DNA of 64,000 nt, from the NCBI GenBank assembly GCA_950106755.1, contig OX467086.1:27856001-27920000 (forward strand), written 5' to 3'. Source of the DNA: Climacium dendroides (lineage: Eukaryota > Streptophyta > Bryopsida > Hypnales > Climaciaceae). Position numbers and translations under genes: made by a program. The stretch's first letter is position 1, and the number at the start of each line of letters is the position of its first letter. The notes under the pieces were generated by a model. It was given only the letters and a program-made list of their open reading frames with translations. It did no database searches and was not told the DNA's origin. Positions 1 through 11,472 of the stretch are shown here, piece after piece.

Positions 1-761
1 ATAAATTTCTCAAATCATTTGGTAGTAGCAATAGAAAATTGAAATTAGAAGCTCAAAGCTCACAAAAGTATAAAATCATAGAAATGCAAAAGAAGTATAA
101 AGCCATAGGATGATATTATATTTCTTTGTGATATTACAAAGGGACTTATGATTTTAGTGGTATGATAAAGTGTCGGAATGGCGATATTATAAAATGTTTA
201 AGTGGTGCTCTAAAATTGAGCATTCATCCATATATTTGAAAATAAATGATCACATTCACATATATCACATGTTTATAATTTTTTCATCCACAATCTAGTG
301 ATTTCATCCATTTTTATTTATTTTTTCATTCAAAGTTCATTGACAAAATAACTTTATAATTTTTTGGCATTTTCTAGCTTTCTACCACCAATTTTTTTTT
401 CTGGTGCAATCTAGCACTAGAAAGCCAAAGGAAAAAAAAAGCCTTCGTTACCATACATATGACCTACAAAGGACCTTTTGGATGTTCTGCCACTCTTGGT
501 ATGGCTTCTCTGCAAAATTAAAACAGTGCAGAGCTATAAATTTGAAGTACCTGAAAACATACTGAATGCAAATGAAGCTAATACCGGTAGTTCACTGCAA
601 AACTGACAATCCTTCAGTTACAAGTGGATTTGCATTCTAGCAATTGGACCCTTGATCGATCAAAGTCCTTCAGATTAAATAAAGCCCTTCCACGCCCCAC
701 CACATGTACATCGATCATCCTGAGCCCGTCAAAAAATTGAGGATATGAGTTCATCGTAGTC
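1..761. other. AT-rich 5' flank of the ELO gene
   Basis: No coding region or repeat recognised. The stretch is AT-rich with poly-T runs near 395-402. TATA-like strings occur (for example CTATAAAT near 534) but none is placed convincingly relative to the ATG at 762, so no promoter is called. The leader just before 762 becomes GC-richer, consistent with a 5' UTR. Confidence 0.4.
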
Positions 762-1406
762 ATGGATCTCCACGCCATTGAGCGGCTCTACACGGCGGTT
801 GATGCAAAAATCACCCATGCAGTGTTCACCTGGTTCCGAGCTTCGTTCGGGGTAGAGCTCACGAGCACTCCCTTGACGAAAGGCTTGCTCGTGGGCAGCC
901 CCACGCTCGCTGTGCTGGCGGCGTTGCTGTATGTTCTCATTGTCATTGGAGGGTTGCTTTGGATCCATGTAAGGGACTTGAAGTCACAGGTGAAGGAGCC
1001 GGTGGCGTTGCAGGTGTTGGCATTGGTGCATAACTTTGTTTGCACGGGGATCAGTCTGTACATGAGCGTCGGGATCGTGTACTAGGTAGTGAAGCATCGA
1101 TAAGTGGGCATGGATGGGATCAGATATATAGATTATTTATTAGTGGTGGTAGTCGTTCATCTTGATCTGCAATCTGAATGCTTAGGCCTGTTAATTACCC
1201 TGAAAACAACATAAATGCTTGAATGCTTGAAAGTTTGAATGTTTGAATGCTTGAATGTTCGATCGTATGTCAATATGTGTTTATTCTTAGAAGCAATTAG
1301 TAGACAAATACAATCCAAAAGTGTAGATAATAGCTGTGAAATTAGCGTGAAATTTGAAATTCTAGGACAGTTAGAATTGGAGTATTTTAGCAAGTAACCC
1401 AAGTCT

Positions 1407-1470
1407 GCATCGGAAGCAGTCTCTATATGAGTGTCGGGATTGTGTTCCAAACAGTGAAGCATCGAGAAGG
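1407..1470 (+). repeat. Duplicated end of ELO exon 1 inside intron 1
   Basis: The stretch encoding SLYMSVGIV at the end of exon 1 (about 1045-1105) recurs here with several substitutions, followed by the same GTGAAGCATCGA. In this copy the codon matching the TAG at 1083 is CAA, which supports glutamine as the older residue. It has no clear donor site and lies inside intron 1, so it is a decayed local duplication rather than an alternative exon. Confidence 0.65.
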
Positions 1471-2015
1471 TAGCTGGTAGATAGCTGGAATACTCGCTCA
1501 CCACTTCAATCTGATCAAATGCTTGAGTCATCACGAAAAGATGTACATAAATAACGTAATTTGAATGTTTGAAAGTTTGAATCCCGGTTAGAATATTTGG
1601 TTGTGTGGATTTGTACGTTTTCTTAGATATGGCAAAATTTAGGGAAAATGTAGGCAATGTTTGTGAAACCAGTGCATGTAAAATTTCAAATTGTGGCACA
1701 TTCGGTGGTATTTCAGCAGCACGAGGTGTTTGTGAAACCTTTGAAACCTTCAATCTGCATATCTACTGTACCTATTTTCCTCCCTGCTAAAATATGACAT
1801 AGTAGTTTGAATGTTTGTCTATTCGATTATTTGTCTACATGTGTTCTCAAATGTGGATAAACTTAGCCAAACAGTGTAGCCGATTCTTGTGAAACCAGTG
1901 TAAAATTTGAAATTTTAGCACGTTTATTAGTACTAATATTTTAGCAACTTGAAAGTATATATGAAACCACTGGCCCAGTGTGCATGGTTAATATGTTCAT
2001 TAATGGCGTGCTTAG

Positions 2016-2086
2016 TGCGCCATAGCTCAGTTGGAGCTCTAAACTTTAGCTCATTAGGATTGGCATAGATTTGAGGTTCTGAACAA
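2016..2086 (+). repeat. tRNA-derived SINE head (possible)
   Basis: The stretch starts GCGCCATAGCTCAGTTGGAG, which has a good pol III A box (TAGCTCAGTTGG), and about 45 bases later carries GAGGTTCTGAAC, a poor B box. It cannot fold as a complete cloverleaf with matching acceptor ends, so it is read as a tRNA-derived SINE relic in ELO intron 1 rather than a tRNA gene. Confidence 0.4.
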
Positions 2087-5000
2087 CAAAACAAGCACTT
2101 GGGAAACTAAGTGCCAATTGTTAGAAATATTGTCTCCATTTAACAAAAAATTTAACGGAAATTTTAATGAAAAGTTTAACAAATAAGTATATAACATATA
2201 GTTAGTTAGTAAGATGGTGTATGAAATGAAGTCAATGATAGTGTGGCAAGTGTGCACGTGGGATATATCATTCAGAATAATCAACGTTGTAGAGATCTGG
2301 TAACTAAATTTTGTTTATGCTATCAATTGAATCTACATGCTTTGCTTGTATTTCCCATTCTCTCGACTAGCACTTCGGCAGAGTGCTTTTATGACCGCAC
2401 CTTGCTGTAGTTCTTGAATTTCCATTGTTTTGGAGATTTTGCAAGCTCGGATTTTAATTGTTTGTTTTGGAGTTTGTAGATATTCATTCTGGAACAATGC
2501 CTACGATCCAAACTACAAAGAGGTAAAAAGAAGAAAAATCACAAAGGAGTTTGCCGATTTAATTAAGTTGGCCCCCGAGTTTGATATCCAATAAAAAGTG
2601 TCCGTAAAGTCAGACAATAAATAGTTTGTAAACATCATGCACGTCAGAATCACAATTCTGGAATTGTAGATAGAATGCGGTACTATTGCCTGCGTTCTGA
2701 CCTCCCTGACCTCTAAACGTCTTAATTCTTTTTTTCTGAATTTTTTGAATTTTGCTTATATCTTTGTACATAAATATGTTTTAGTATAATTTCATGAATT
2801 TGGTCATTAAGGAAGGTTGTCTTTTCTAGATTCAAGTATTGCATTGGATGAATGAGAAGTTAGCTGGACTACTAGTACACAATGCCTCGAAGTGCTTTGT
2901 TCATCATCTAGAATATGGATGTTGGTGTGCTTCAAGGTTAATTTGGTTTCATTGAGTTTCCCCCACAGAAAAAACTTTGAAAATGTGGTTGTATGTCAAT
3001 CCATATCAGATTATCAGGAAGGTATTTGTGTAGAGTGACTATATTAATTGTGCAAAACCAAAGTTCCTGAGGACTAAAATACAAGAAAGTTAGGAGCCAA
3101 ATGACTGCAATTCCTTCCAATGTATCTCCGTCCGATCTTTGGTGTACCCTACATCATCAACTTTCCCAGCTTGTTCCTAATTCCGGGGTGCCAAACGTAA
3201 CTAATAATTAATTAATTAATGCTGCTCGTTCGTGGGCGATGCAGATGGCGTTGCTGATATGCATGTTCTACATGTTGAAGTACTTGGAGTTTATGGACAT
3301 TGTAAGCAACTCCATTCCCCATTTTGATGAAATGGAAAGTTTTCAAGAAATTGGCACTCGTCTGGAACCTCAGAACTATGCCATTTTCATGACCATAATT
3401 AGTGCTTTAATTAATTCAAGACTTGAGTGCCCAATGCAGTCTTTAATAATTATCAATCTAGAAAATATCATGTTTAACAGAACCTTTGAAAATTCATTGT
3501 AGTCCGGCATATCTCATTGCTTACATACTATATTGTACGTGCACTGTTTTTGCCTTAGAATGAATGCTCAAAGCAAAGTATTGTAGTGGTAATGAGCCAC
3601 TTCTGAGATCTTCCTATAATAATAAGTTGCATACTTCTTTTGAAAATGAAGTTGCAGAATTTCACTGAACATTTTTTTTCTTCAAATTATCATGATCCAG
3701 AGACGTAGCACAAAGTAGATTACATTCCTTCACTTATACCATCATACTTCTGTTGCTCCCTTCTGGTGGGTTGTTGTTTATGGAAATCCTGGTGGCAAAG
3801 GTAATTCTTATTATTCACCCTTCAAGGACCAATTAAACAACAAATTTTTTTTGATTGATCATGATGTGGAAAGTATATATTATGATTATTATCCAATCGG
3901 AGATAAAGATTAAAGGGTAGACTCTTTAGTTGGTACAGTGAATCAATTAGTATGTTAGTTTGAAGGATTACATGAATAGTAATATTTAATTTATGATACT
4001 AAATAGCATATTTAGTGTAGTTGCCTAGTTGGCTCTAGAGCTGCAACAATAGCATGCGATGAATTAACCCTCTGTTCAATATCTGGTTTTTGATTTTTGA
4101 GTGTAGCATATTTATCTGCGGCTCTTAATTCAAGAGTTCATGTCGTCATGTATGCCTATTACTTCTTGGCTGGGGTGTTAAGGAACAATCCAAAGCTTCA
4201 TGCTAAGTATCTCTTTTGTGCTAGGTATTATGTACACTAAGTAATTAAATGACTTAATTCTGGTCCAGTACTAACTTATCTGTTGTTTCAAGTCACCGAA
4301 ATTAAAGTAACCTGCTCTAAAAGCGTCCATTTAAGGGCTATTTGTAGTTTTTAGAGTTTTCTGTGAACATAAATATTTTTGGCTCATTTTTCAAAGAAAG
4401 AAAAATAGATGATGGATGTAACACAAGTGCTTTCATTTTTTTTGAAGCATTTTTGAATTACCTATGAATTTTTAAAGTTTTCAGTTGTAGGCACCTATTT
4501 ATGACCCTAGGTCTTCCAAAAACAGTCCACTTGCAACTTTTAAAGCAATTTGAGGAAATCGAAGTCAAGGATTGACTTTTGCAATAAAAAATATTTTTTT
4601 TCCTCAAATTTTTTAAAGATTGAAGAGACCCATTTTAGAACCTTGTCATCTCCATTCAATCCATTTTATAGGGTCGGTTTGTAATGGAGGTGTGCTTTTA
4701 GATCAGGTTACCTTAACGGTACTTTGAGGCGCAATGCCAAGATTGGATTATGAGAATACACATTAGTTATGGTAAGCAACAAAAATAATTAAAACGATCA
4801 AACCAATCACATCAAAGTTAATGCAATTTGGGCTTAATCACTGCGTATTATAAATCTTGGAGATGCAAGGTTGTGTTTCTTTCTGCAAATCAAACAAAGT
4901 TTGTTTTTGTTTTTTTCCAAAAGAACTCATTCCTAGAAATGAAGTTATGAAAATTCATTGAACAAATCAGCGTTTTTTAATTTTTTATGATGCAGGTACT

Positions 5001-5095
5001 TGACACAAACTCAGATGTTGCAGTTCCTAATCAACATGATTCAAGCTTACTATTACACAAAAATAAAGTCACCCTGCCCAATGTGGTTGTGTAAG

Positions 5096-6440
5096 GTGTG
5101 GGTTCAACTCTATACAGATCTCCACTCCTGGACTTAACTGATATTTTGTTAAAATGCCGAAGTATTTTTTGGGCACACCTTACTAACCAGTACCTCATTA
5201 TCAACCAGTAGAATGGGAGAAATATGGCAGAGGTTAACACTCATTTCAGATTTGGGGGGAATGATTTAATAAAGCTTCTCAATTGGATGACATGACACAT
5301 GGCATTCTCATTACCAATTTGTATGACACATGTGTCTTGTTTTTATGCCTAAGTTAACATGAAAAAGTCTCTCTGATTGAGTGATTTTGTGTGACTCTGT
5401 AGTTTGGACATGGATTCAGGCCCTTTGGCACCTTCTATAATTCCTAGTAATTTCATATCAAAGTGAAAAATTATCAAAATTTTGACAATCTTCCTCATTT
5501 CTATGTCTGCAATTATGAAAATTTTCTTCTTGCCTCACAACACCCTCGATCATGTCTGCAATACCTTAACTGGTCGACTATGGGTGGTTCTACCTTACAG
5601 TATGCATGATTGCCATTTGCATTTTATATTATAAGTTGCATATATGTGTGTGAGAAGTCCAATTAATTCAACCTGGCTTTGAATTCCAAACTGTAAGGGA
5701 ATTGAATGCAAAATTGTGTTGACCTGGTGAGTCGGTAGCAGAAGCTAAGCTGGCAGGACTAGTATTCTGGCTATCCTATGGTTTCATTTCTGGGTCAAAG
5801 TCCAGAGCACCGTCAGGAAAGTTTCTGAATTGAAAATGGACAATTTCTAAGGCTGCCTTGGTTTTTTACATTTTTAGTCAGATGTCAACCTGAGAAGTGT
5901 TTTTTTTGTTAGAATCCTCCATTTTGAAATTTCATTCAATAAATTGTCAGATTTCTATATTTCCATTTGGTCATTTCCCTTAATGTGCAAAATGGAGCTG
6001 GGTTTTTTTTTTCGTTGGGGGGGTCTTTAGTTCTCCATTTTTTTTATCGTTGGAGGTTTTTCTTTCCCTCCCTATTTTTTTCTAGTATCTTTAGTAGGAG
6101 TTGAACCTGGCCAAGCCCCTACCAACCTAGGGTCAAGGATGTAGCCTTTGAAAAATACAAGGATCCAAAAGAGGATCCAAGTATTTTCCGGAGGCTGATT
6201 AGTACGGTTATTATTACAAGTCAAGAACCACTACCATCAGTCTCAAGTGCCCTAGATGAACAAGATGCATGACTTACACTATTTCCACTTACACCACTCA
6301 AATGCAAAAAATGGTTAGAATATAAAAATCGATACTTATTATCGTTCTTCCACAGTTGAATAGCATCACAAAGAACATCATCTATTTCATGAAAAAATAG
6401 GGTCAATTCAAGTATATATATATTCTGTACTTCCTAGCTA
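5096..6440. other. Intergenic, no gene recognised
   Basis: AT-rich DNA with short pyrimidine runs (for example near 6001-6085). The last ELO exon was searched for here and not found. Short open frames here have no family features. Confidence 0.4.
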
Positions 6441-6454
6441 ACATCTTACATTCT

Positions 6455-7276
6455 TTGGCTATACTTTCTAAAGTTTTCCAAAACAAGTTTGTTGATGTTA
6501 CCACCTTTGGTAACATAATTCATAGTGAAATTGCTCAATTGTGCATGTTGTTCATTATTGAATCTTGTGACTTGAATGTTGCTACATTCAATGAGGATAC
6601 TAGTTTTTATGTGTTGCCGGAATATGGCCCTCATGGGGATTACTTAAAGAGGTTGCAATCTGAAATTCGTAGCAAAATGTTCCATGATTTTGAAATGCAG
6701 AGGTGCAAGTTGGGAATAGACTTAGGAGAGGCGTTGGATTTTCAAAGGTCTTTTGTTGAAGCTGTTTGTGCAAGTTTAGATGCCCGATTCAAGGATAATG
6801 ACCTCATTTTTTGTTTTAAAGTTTTAAATCCTACTAACATGCCTTCAAGGTAGGTGGACTTGCAGAATTGGTTTGTTGCAAAGTTGGAGACTTTGTTGAC
6901 CGATTTTGGTGTGGATCACTTGCATGTATGTTTCACTCTCCCTGTCCTTGTTGATGTTGTAACGTGCAAGTGGGAGTTTCTCTCTTTTAAACTATAGTGC
7001 ACTAGCAAATGGGGCGATAAAAATTTTAGGAACTTGTGGGATATAATCACATGGAACCATTCATTGCAAGTCTGCTATCCTAACCTTCTTGTTCTTGCTA
7101 AGTTGGCTATTGTGCAATGTGTTTTCACAACGACTTATGAGCGTATTTTCAGTATACAGAATTTAATCAAAACTAGAGTGAAGAACAGGTTGGGTAGTAA
7201 AAATTTGGATGCAATGCTACGAATTGCATTGGAAGGCCTGGATGCAACACGGCAACAACACCTTAGCTTAAACTAA
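6455..7276 (+). pseudogene. hAT transposase C-terminal part (ZNF862-like), two TAG stops
   Basis: hAT transposases cut and paste DNA transposons; their C-terminal dimerisation domain is the best conserved part. One reading frame runs through this stretch and ends with that domain: YPNLLVLAKLAIVQCVF, then TTYERIFSIQNLIKT, then LDAMLRIALEG. The frame is interrupted only by TAG at 6851 and TAG at 6995, with no frameshift, so both look like single-base changes from CAG. The upstream part (QNKFVDVTTFGNIIHSEI, DARFKDND) matches the middle of the same kind of protein. The N-terminal BED finger and the first catalytic segments are absent on this strand. The family call rests on the dimerisation motif and is fairly safe; the ZNF862-like subgroup is from memory. 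Confidence 0.72.
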
Positions 7277-7377
7277 AACTTTTTCATCCTCAATTTGCAA
7301 AATGAACAAAATCGATTCTAAATAATCACACAAAGTAGTAACAATTTGCCATCGGTTGAGACAACTGACAACGGATC

Positions 7378-7800
7378 TTATGATACCGTTTCATGGCCTT
7401 TTGGGCATCTGCAAATTCTTCCTGCAAAGATGTGAGTGCATGCTTTGCGCTTACTAGATTTGTTGAAAAAAGATGAAATTGAATTCAACAAATAATCAAT
7501 TTCAATAGACAAGGTCTTGCAATCTAGGGCTTTAGCAGCATCTAAAGTTGCTAGATTTGTGTGGTGAGCAACGGAATGACACGAGAAGAGGAACGGGTTA
7601 ACTTGTAGTTTGATTTTTGTTGCCACACCACTTTAGCTGCCGACCATCATGCTTGCCCCATTGTTGTCAAAAGCCACAAATTTACACAAGTCCAACTTCC
7701 AAGCTCGGAGATGAGAAAGTAAAGTATCAAAAATAATTGTAGTGTCCTTCTTGTTGCCCTGTATCTACAATAAGCCTAGAAAGAACATGATGTACAATCC
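7378..7800 (-). pseudogene. hAT transposase middle part (ZNF862-like), opposite strand
   Basis: Read on the minus strand this encodes FVAFDNNGASMMVG, then VATKIKLQVNPFL, then SVAHHTNLATLDAAKALDC and NSISSFFNKSSKRK. These follow the order seen in the RNase H-like middle of ZNF862-type hAT proteins. The frame carries one TAG (near 7768-7770) and one TAA (near 7632-7634); the TAA is the only one I met inside a recognised coding frame in this window. This part lies tail to tail with the plus-strand C-terminal part at 6455-7276. The two may be halves of one element split by an inversion, or two insertions. The fragment stops near the 727-bp element at 7829. Confidence 0.65.
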
Positions 7801-7828
7801 TTCCTCAACAATGGTTGTAAAAACAATA

Positions 7829-8555
7829 GGGTGATTGCAAGAAACACCTGTCGATTTTGTTGCGTTTTCACAGTACTCATGGTTTTTCTTCTGTAGTACT
7901 TTAAAAATAGAAAACTAATTTTTTTTTAAATTAAAAAAATATGAATTATGTATATACTTCTAAAATGAAGGGAAGGAAATGTGTAGGAAAATTCTCTAAC
8001 TAGGAGAACTTGAAAAGTACCAAATCTCAAGAAAATAGGACTTTTGATGTGAAAATTAGTCAAAAATAGTAAAAATAAATAAATACAAAAAATAAAAAGT
8101 GTCCATTTTTTAAAACTTTATGAAGATGGTCATTCACCAAAAAACTTACAAAAATAATATTTTATATGTTTCAAAATGCAAGCAGAAGGAAACTCTCTTC
8201 ATAAACTTCCACACCACACAAAATTAATTATTTTTAAAAACCCTTCGGTGAAAAGTTGTATTTATATGTAAGGAAGAACTCCATATAATTCTCTTGATGT
8301 AGGGTATATGAAAAAGGTACTCAAAAGTACTAAAAACCTCCAAAATGGCAAGTGTGACATTTATTTTGGGCCTATTTTTGGATAGTAAATTATTTTTGAA
8401 AATTACCAAAAAATCAAGGAAGTTGTAGGATAGTCATGAATACCTTCCTTGTAAATCTTAAGTCATTTGAAGTTAAAACACAAAAGTTATGGCCAAAAAA
8501 CAACTCAGCCCGCAACGTGTGACAGAAAATAGTACAAGTGTTTCTTGCAATCACC
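7829..8555 (+). mobile_element. Non-autonomous TIR element, copy 1
   Basis: Ends are inverted repeats: GGGTGATTGCAAGAAACAC at the left and GTGTTTCTTGCAATCACC at the right. The same unit recurs at 10745-11472 at nearly 100 percent identity (one difference noted, GGGTATATG here and GGTTATATG there). There is no transposase frame inside. Direct flanking repeats are not evident for this copy; the right end seems one C shorter than in copy 2. Confidence 0.85.
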
Positions 8556-10744
8556 ATGGGATGACATTGAACAATGTGTGAAAGGAACCAAGTGGAAGTA
8601 GGTTATAGATTGGCCTGAGGTGACAAAAATCTGGCTAGTTTTGACTAGGACAAATCTCAATCGAGAAGAAACATTATTGCTACAACTTGCAGGTTTCCGT
8701 CTCCAAGAGCGCCCTACCTTGTTACCATGTCAACTTTTCAACATGTCAAAGATATTTAAAAGTGTTTTATATGATCAACCAACATCAAAGAATGCAGATG
8801 TGTATGCAACGATTAGAAACAACTAAACTATACAACGCATTATAGATGCACCACCTACAGAACAATGGAACAAGTAGGAGAGTGCTGGCAATATTAAAGG
8901 ACAAATTAGAGGAGCAACATTGCTTCCTTTTTCGAGGCTAGGTGTTGTTGTGTCACTAGAAACCAGACCAGACCATGACAAAAATGTGTATTGAATTATA
9001 CTAGGTATGTTCTCCACATGTACATGCCTGAACTTTGTAAATCTTGGGGGGTGCACTCCTCCTTTTTTGATGTTAGCGTGTGAATAAAATTTTGGACCCC
9101 CTATATACTTTTTGAATTTTAAATAAAATTAAATGAAAAAATATGAATAGATTTTTCTACTTTGAAAGTTTATGTTTTGAATTATTGATATTTTTATTTT
9201 TTGATAATAATTAGTTACAAATTTTTGAAGTAAAAAGATACACTGTAGAATTGAAAAATAACTTTACACCCCTATAATATATAAGAAAAAATTGTCTAAA
9301 AAATGAACAAAAAATTCCTAAAAATAACTCTATTGAAAGCTCATTTTGAGTTGAATATTGATGCAATGGTCATCTAAATGTGTTTTCTAAAAATATTTGA
9401 GTTAAAAAAACATGCTATTTAATTGCATTTTTAACCTCTTTTAGAAATCATTCCATATTTTATTTGAATTTGAAATTTTGGAAGTAGAATCCTATAGTCA
9501 TTAGTAAACAATGCTCAAAATTTGAAGTTAAAATTATAGTTTATTAGAAACCACTTGTTCGCATGTGGTTTGTTGTAGTAAAACTAAGTGCACCCCTCGG
9601 GTTGTGAATATGGTTATTTTGCTATTGGTGGCCATCAACAACATGTTAATTGCAAGCACTTGTACTACCTATACTGATACTTCTACAAAATGGACATCCA
9701 TGATGACATATTCATTCATGCACCTAGTTAATATAGCTTCAACAAGCTAAAGCTTCTTCTAGTTCGAGCAGGGATCATCACTGTTCTAGAATAGGCATAA
9801 CCTCATTCTTCTATGTACTTCATTGGTATTGTATTAATTTACAGTTGTTACGATTGACATGATTTGAAGTGTATGAAAAGAAAAATGTTTATGCATTCAT
9901 AAAGTATGGAGTACGAATCATTAATCATATGTTTAGATGTAAGAAGGTATGAATGGACAAGACTTGCATCATCGACCCTTAATCTAATAACAAACATATG
10001 AATACAATATAATCTTTTTGTATTTGGTCTTTCTTTATTTTCCTATTATTTCCTATGTTTTTTTTGGTACTTCTATTCCTTTCCATTCTAATCCTAGATT
10101 TTCACTAATTTCTTTTTTCTTTTTTTCTCCATTTTTTTCCTTTACTTTCCATGAATGCTTCTTTATTTTTTTCCACATTTGTTTTCATTTCAATTTATGT
10201 TTTTTGTGAAAGCATATTCCGCATTTTATACTTTTTTCCAAAGTAATGGTCACTCCTTTAGGTTGGAGTAAATCTGCAAGCAAGGTTCATGACACTTTGT
10301 AGTGAATGAAGAAAGTATTAAAGTACGTATTGACATTGAAAGGTCTTTTCCAATTGGCAATGTAAAATGGCAATTAAATTTTTTTCAAACAAAATCCACG
10401 ATCATTAGGATAGTGGTCATAGGTCCTAAAACTTACTATAAATAATAAAATTTCCACTTTTTCGAAAAAAAATTTATAAGTAAATTTTTTTTCAAATTTC
10501 TACAAAAAAAAAGAAGCTTTGGGGGCTTTAGGCTCATAAGCTCGCACGCTAGTGTTGTTAATCTATCAATGATCTACCACTATTTGTCTCACAAAGTTTC
10601 AATTGTGTCTACTAGAATCAGAAGAATTGAGAATCATTTTATTTTATTTACTATCTAGAAAGCTACAATGAAAGAAAGTGTAATTAAATTATTGAGATTA
10701 TAGTGTGCTGTTGATTTTCACTTTGATTTTTGTTTTTTGGTGTA
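8556..10744. other. Intergenic, AT-rich
   Basis: No gene recognised. A frame at 8620-8826 reads through 68 codons but matches no family I know. The tract at 10018-10205 is pyrimidine-rich, so its Phe-rich frame is a composition artefact. Confidence 0.4.
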
Positions 10745-11472
10745 GGGTGATTGCAAGAAACACCTGTCGATTTTGTTGCGTTTTCACAGTACTCATGGTT
10801 TTTCTTCTGTAGTACTTTAAAAATAGAAAACTAATTTTTTTTTAAATTAAAAAAATATGAATTATGTATATACTTCTAAAATGAAGGGAAGGAAATGTGT
10901 AGGAAAATTCTCTAACTAGGAGAACTTGAAAAGTACCAAATCTCAAGAAAATAGGACTTTTGATGTGAAAATTAGTCAAAAATAGTAAAAATAAATAAAT
11001 ACAAAAAATAAAAAGTGTCCATTTTTTAAAACTTTATGAAGATGGTCATTCACCAAAAAACTTACAAAAATAATATTTTATATGTTTCAAAATGCAAGCA
11101 GAAGGAAACTCTCTTCATAAACTTCCACACCACACAAAATTAATTATTTTTAAAAACCCTTCGGTGAAAAGTTGTATTTATATGTAAGGAAGAACTCCAT
11201 ATAATTCTCTTGATGTAGGTTATATGAAAAAGGTACTCAAAAGTACTAAAAACCTCCAAAATGGCAAGTGTGACATTTATTTTGGGCCTATTTTTGGATA
11301 GTAAATTATTTTTGAAAATTACCAAAAAATCAAGGAAGTTGTAGGATAGTCATGAATACCTTCCTTGTAAATCTTAAGTCATTTGAAGTTAAAACACAAA
11401 AGTTATGGCCAAAAAACAACTCAGCCCGCAACGTGTGACAGAAAATAGTACAAGTGTTTCTTGCAATCACCC
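10745..11472 (+). mobile_element. Non-autonomous TIR element, copy 2
   Basis: Second, near-identical copy of the 727-bp element at 7829. It starts GGGTGATTGCAAG and ends CTTGCAATCACCC. TGTA lies on both sides (10741-10744 and 11473-11476), which could be a 4-bp target duplication. The superfamily was not identified; hAT (8 bp), Mutator (9 bp) and CACTA (3 bp) duplication lengths do not fit if TGTA is the true duplication. The near identity of the copies, against the decay around them, implies a recent move or recent gene conversion. Confidence 0.85.

Larger units (their letters stand above)
762..5095 (+). pseudogene. ELO-family long-chain fatty acid elongase, broken
   Basis: ELO proteins are ER-membrane condensing enzymes that extend acyl-CoA by two carbons; this copy resembles the bryophyte polyunsaturated-fatty-acid elongases. 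Exons that join in phase are 762-1099, 2480-2522, 3245-3301, 3686-3800, 4107-4224 and 4996 to about 5091. Landmarks in order are an N-terminal membrane segment (LYVLIVIGGLLWI), NNAYDP in exon 2, FYMLKYLEFMD in exon 3, the HxxHH catalytic box as FLHLYHHTS in exon 4, HVVMYAYYF in exon 5 and YLTQTQMLQFLINMIQAYY in exon 6. The last exon of the family was not found. Four lesions are visible: TAG at 1083, TAG at 3716 where the family has a conserved Gln after RRST(R/K), intron 1 starting ATAAGT instead of GTAAGT at 1100, and intron 3 ending AA instead of AG at 3684-3685. The phase match of all exons makes the family call strong; the loss of function is inferred. Confidence 0.88.

Noticed and set aside
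2016..2086. Functional tRNA gene
   Set aside because: The A box is good but the B box is weak and acceptor and anticodon stems do not pair, so it was kept only as a SINE-like relic.
3239..3502. 87-codon plus-strand frame as a gene
   Set aside because: Only its first part (3245-3301) is ELO exon 3; the rest is intron read through the donor site.
10018..10209. Phe-rich small protein
   Set aside because: It lies in a pyrimidine-rich tract, and both composition and lack of context argue against a gene.
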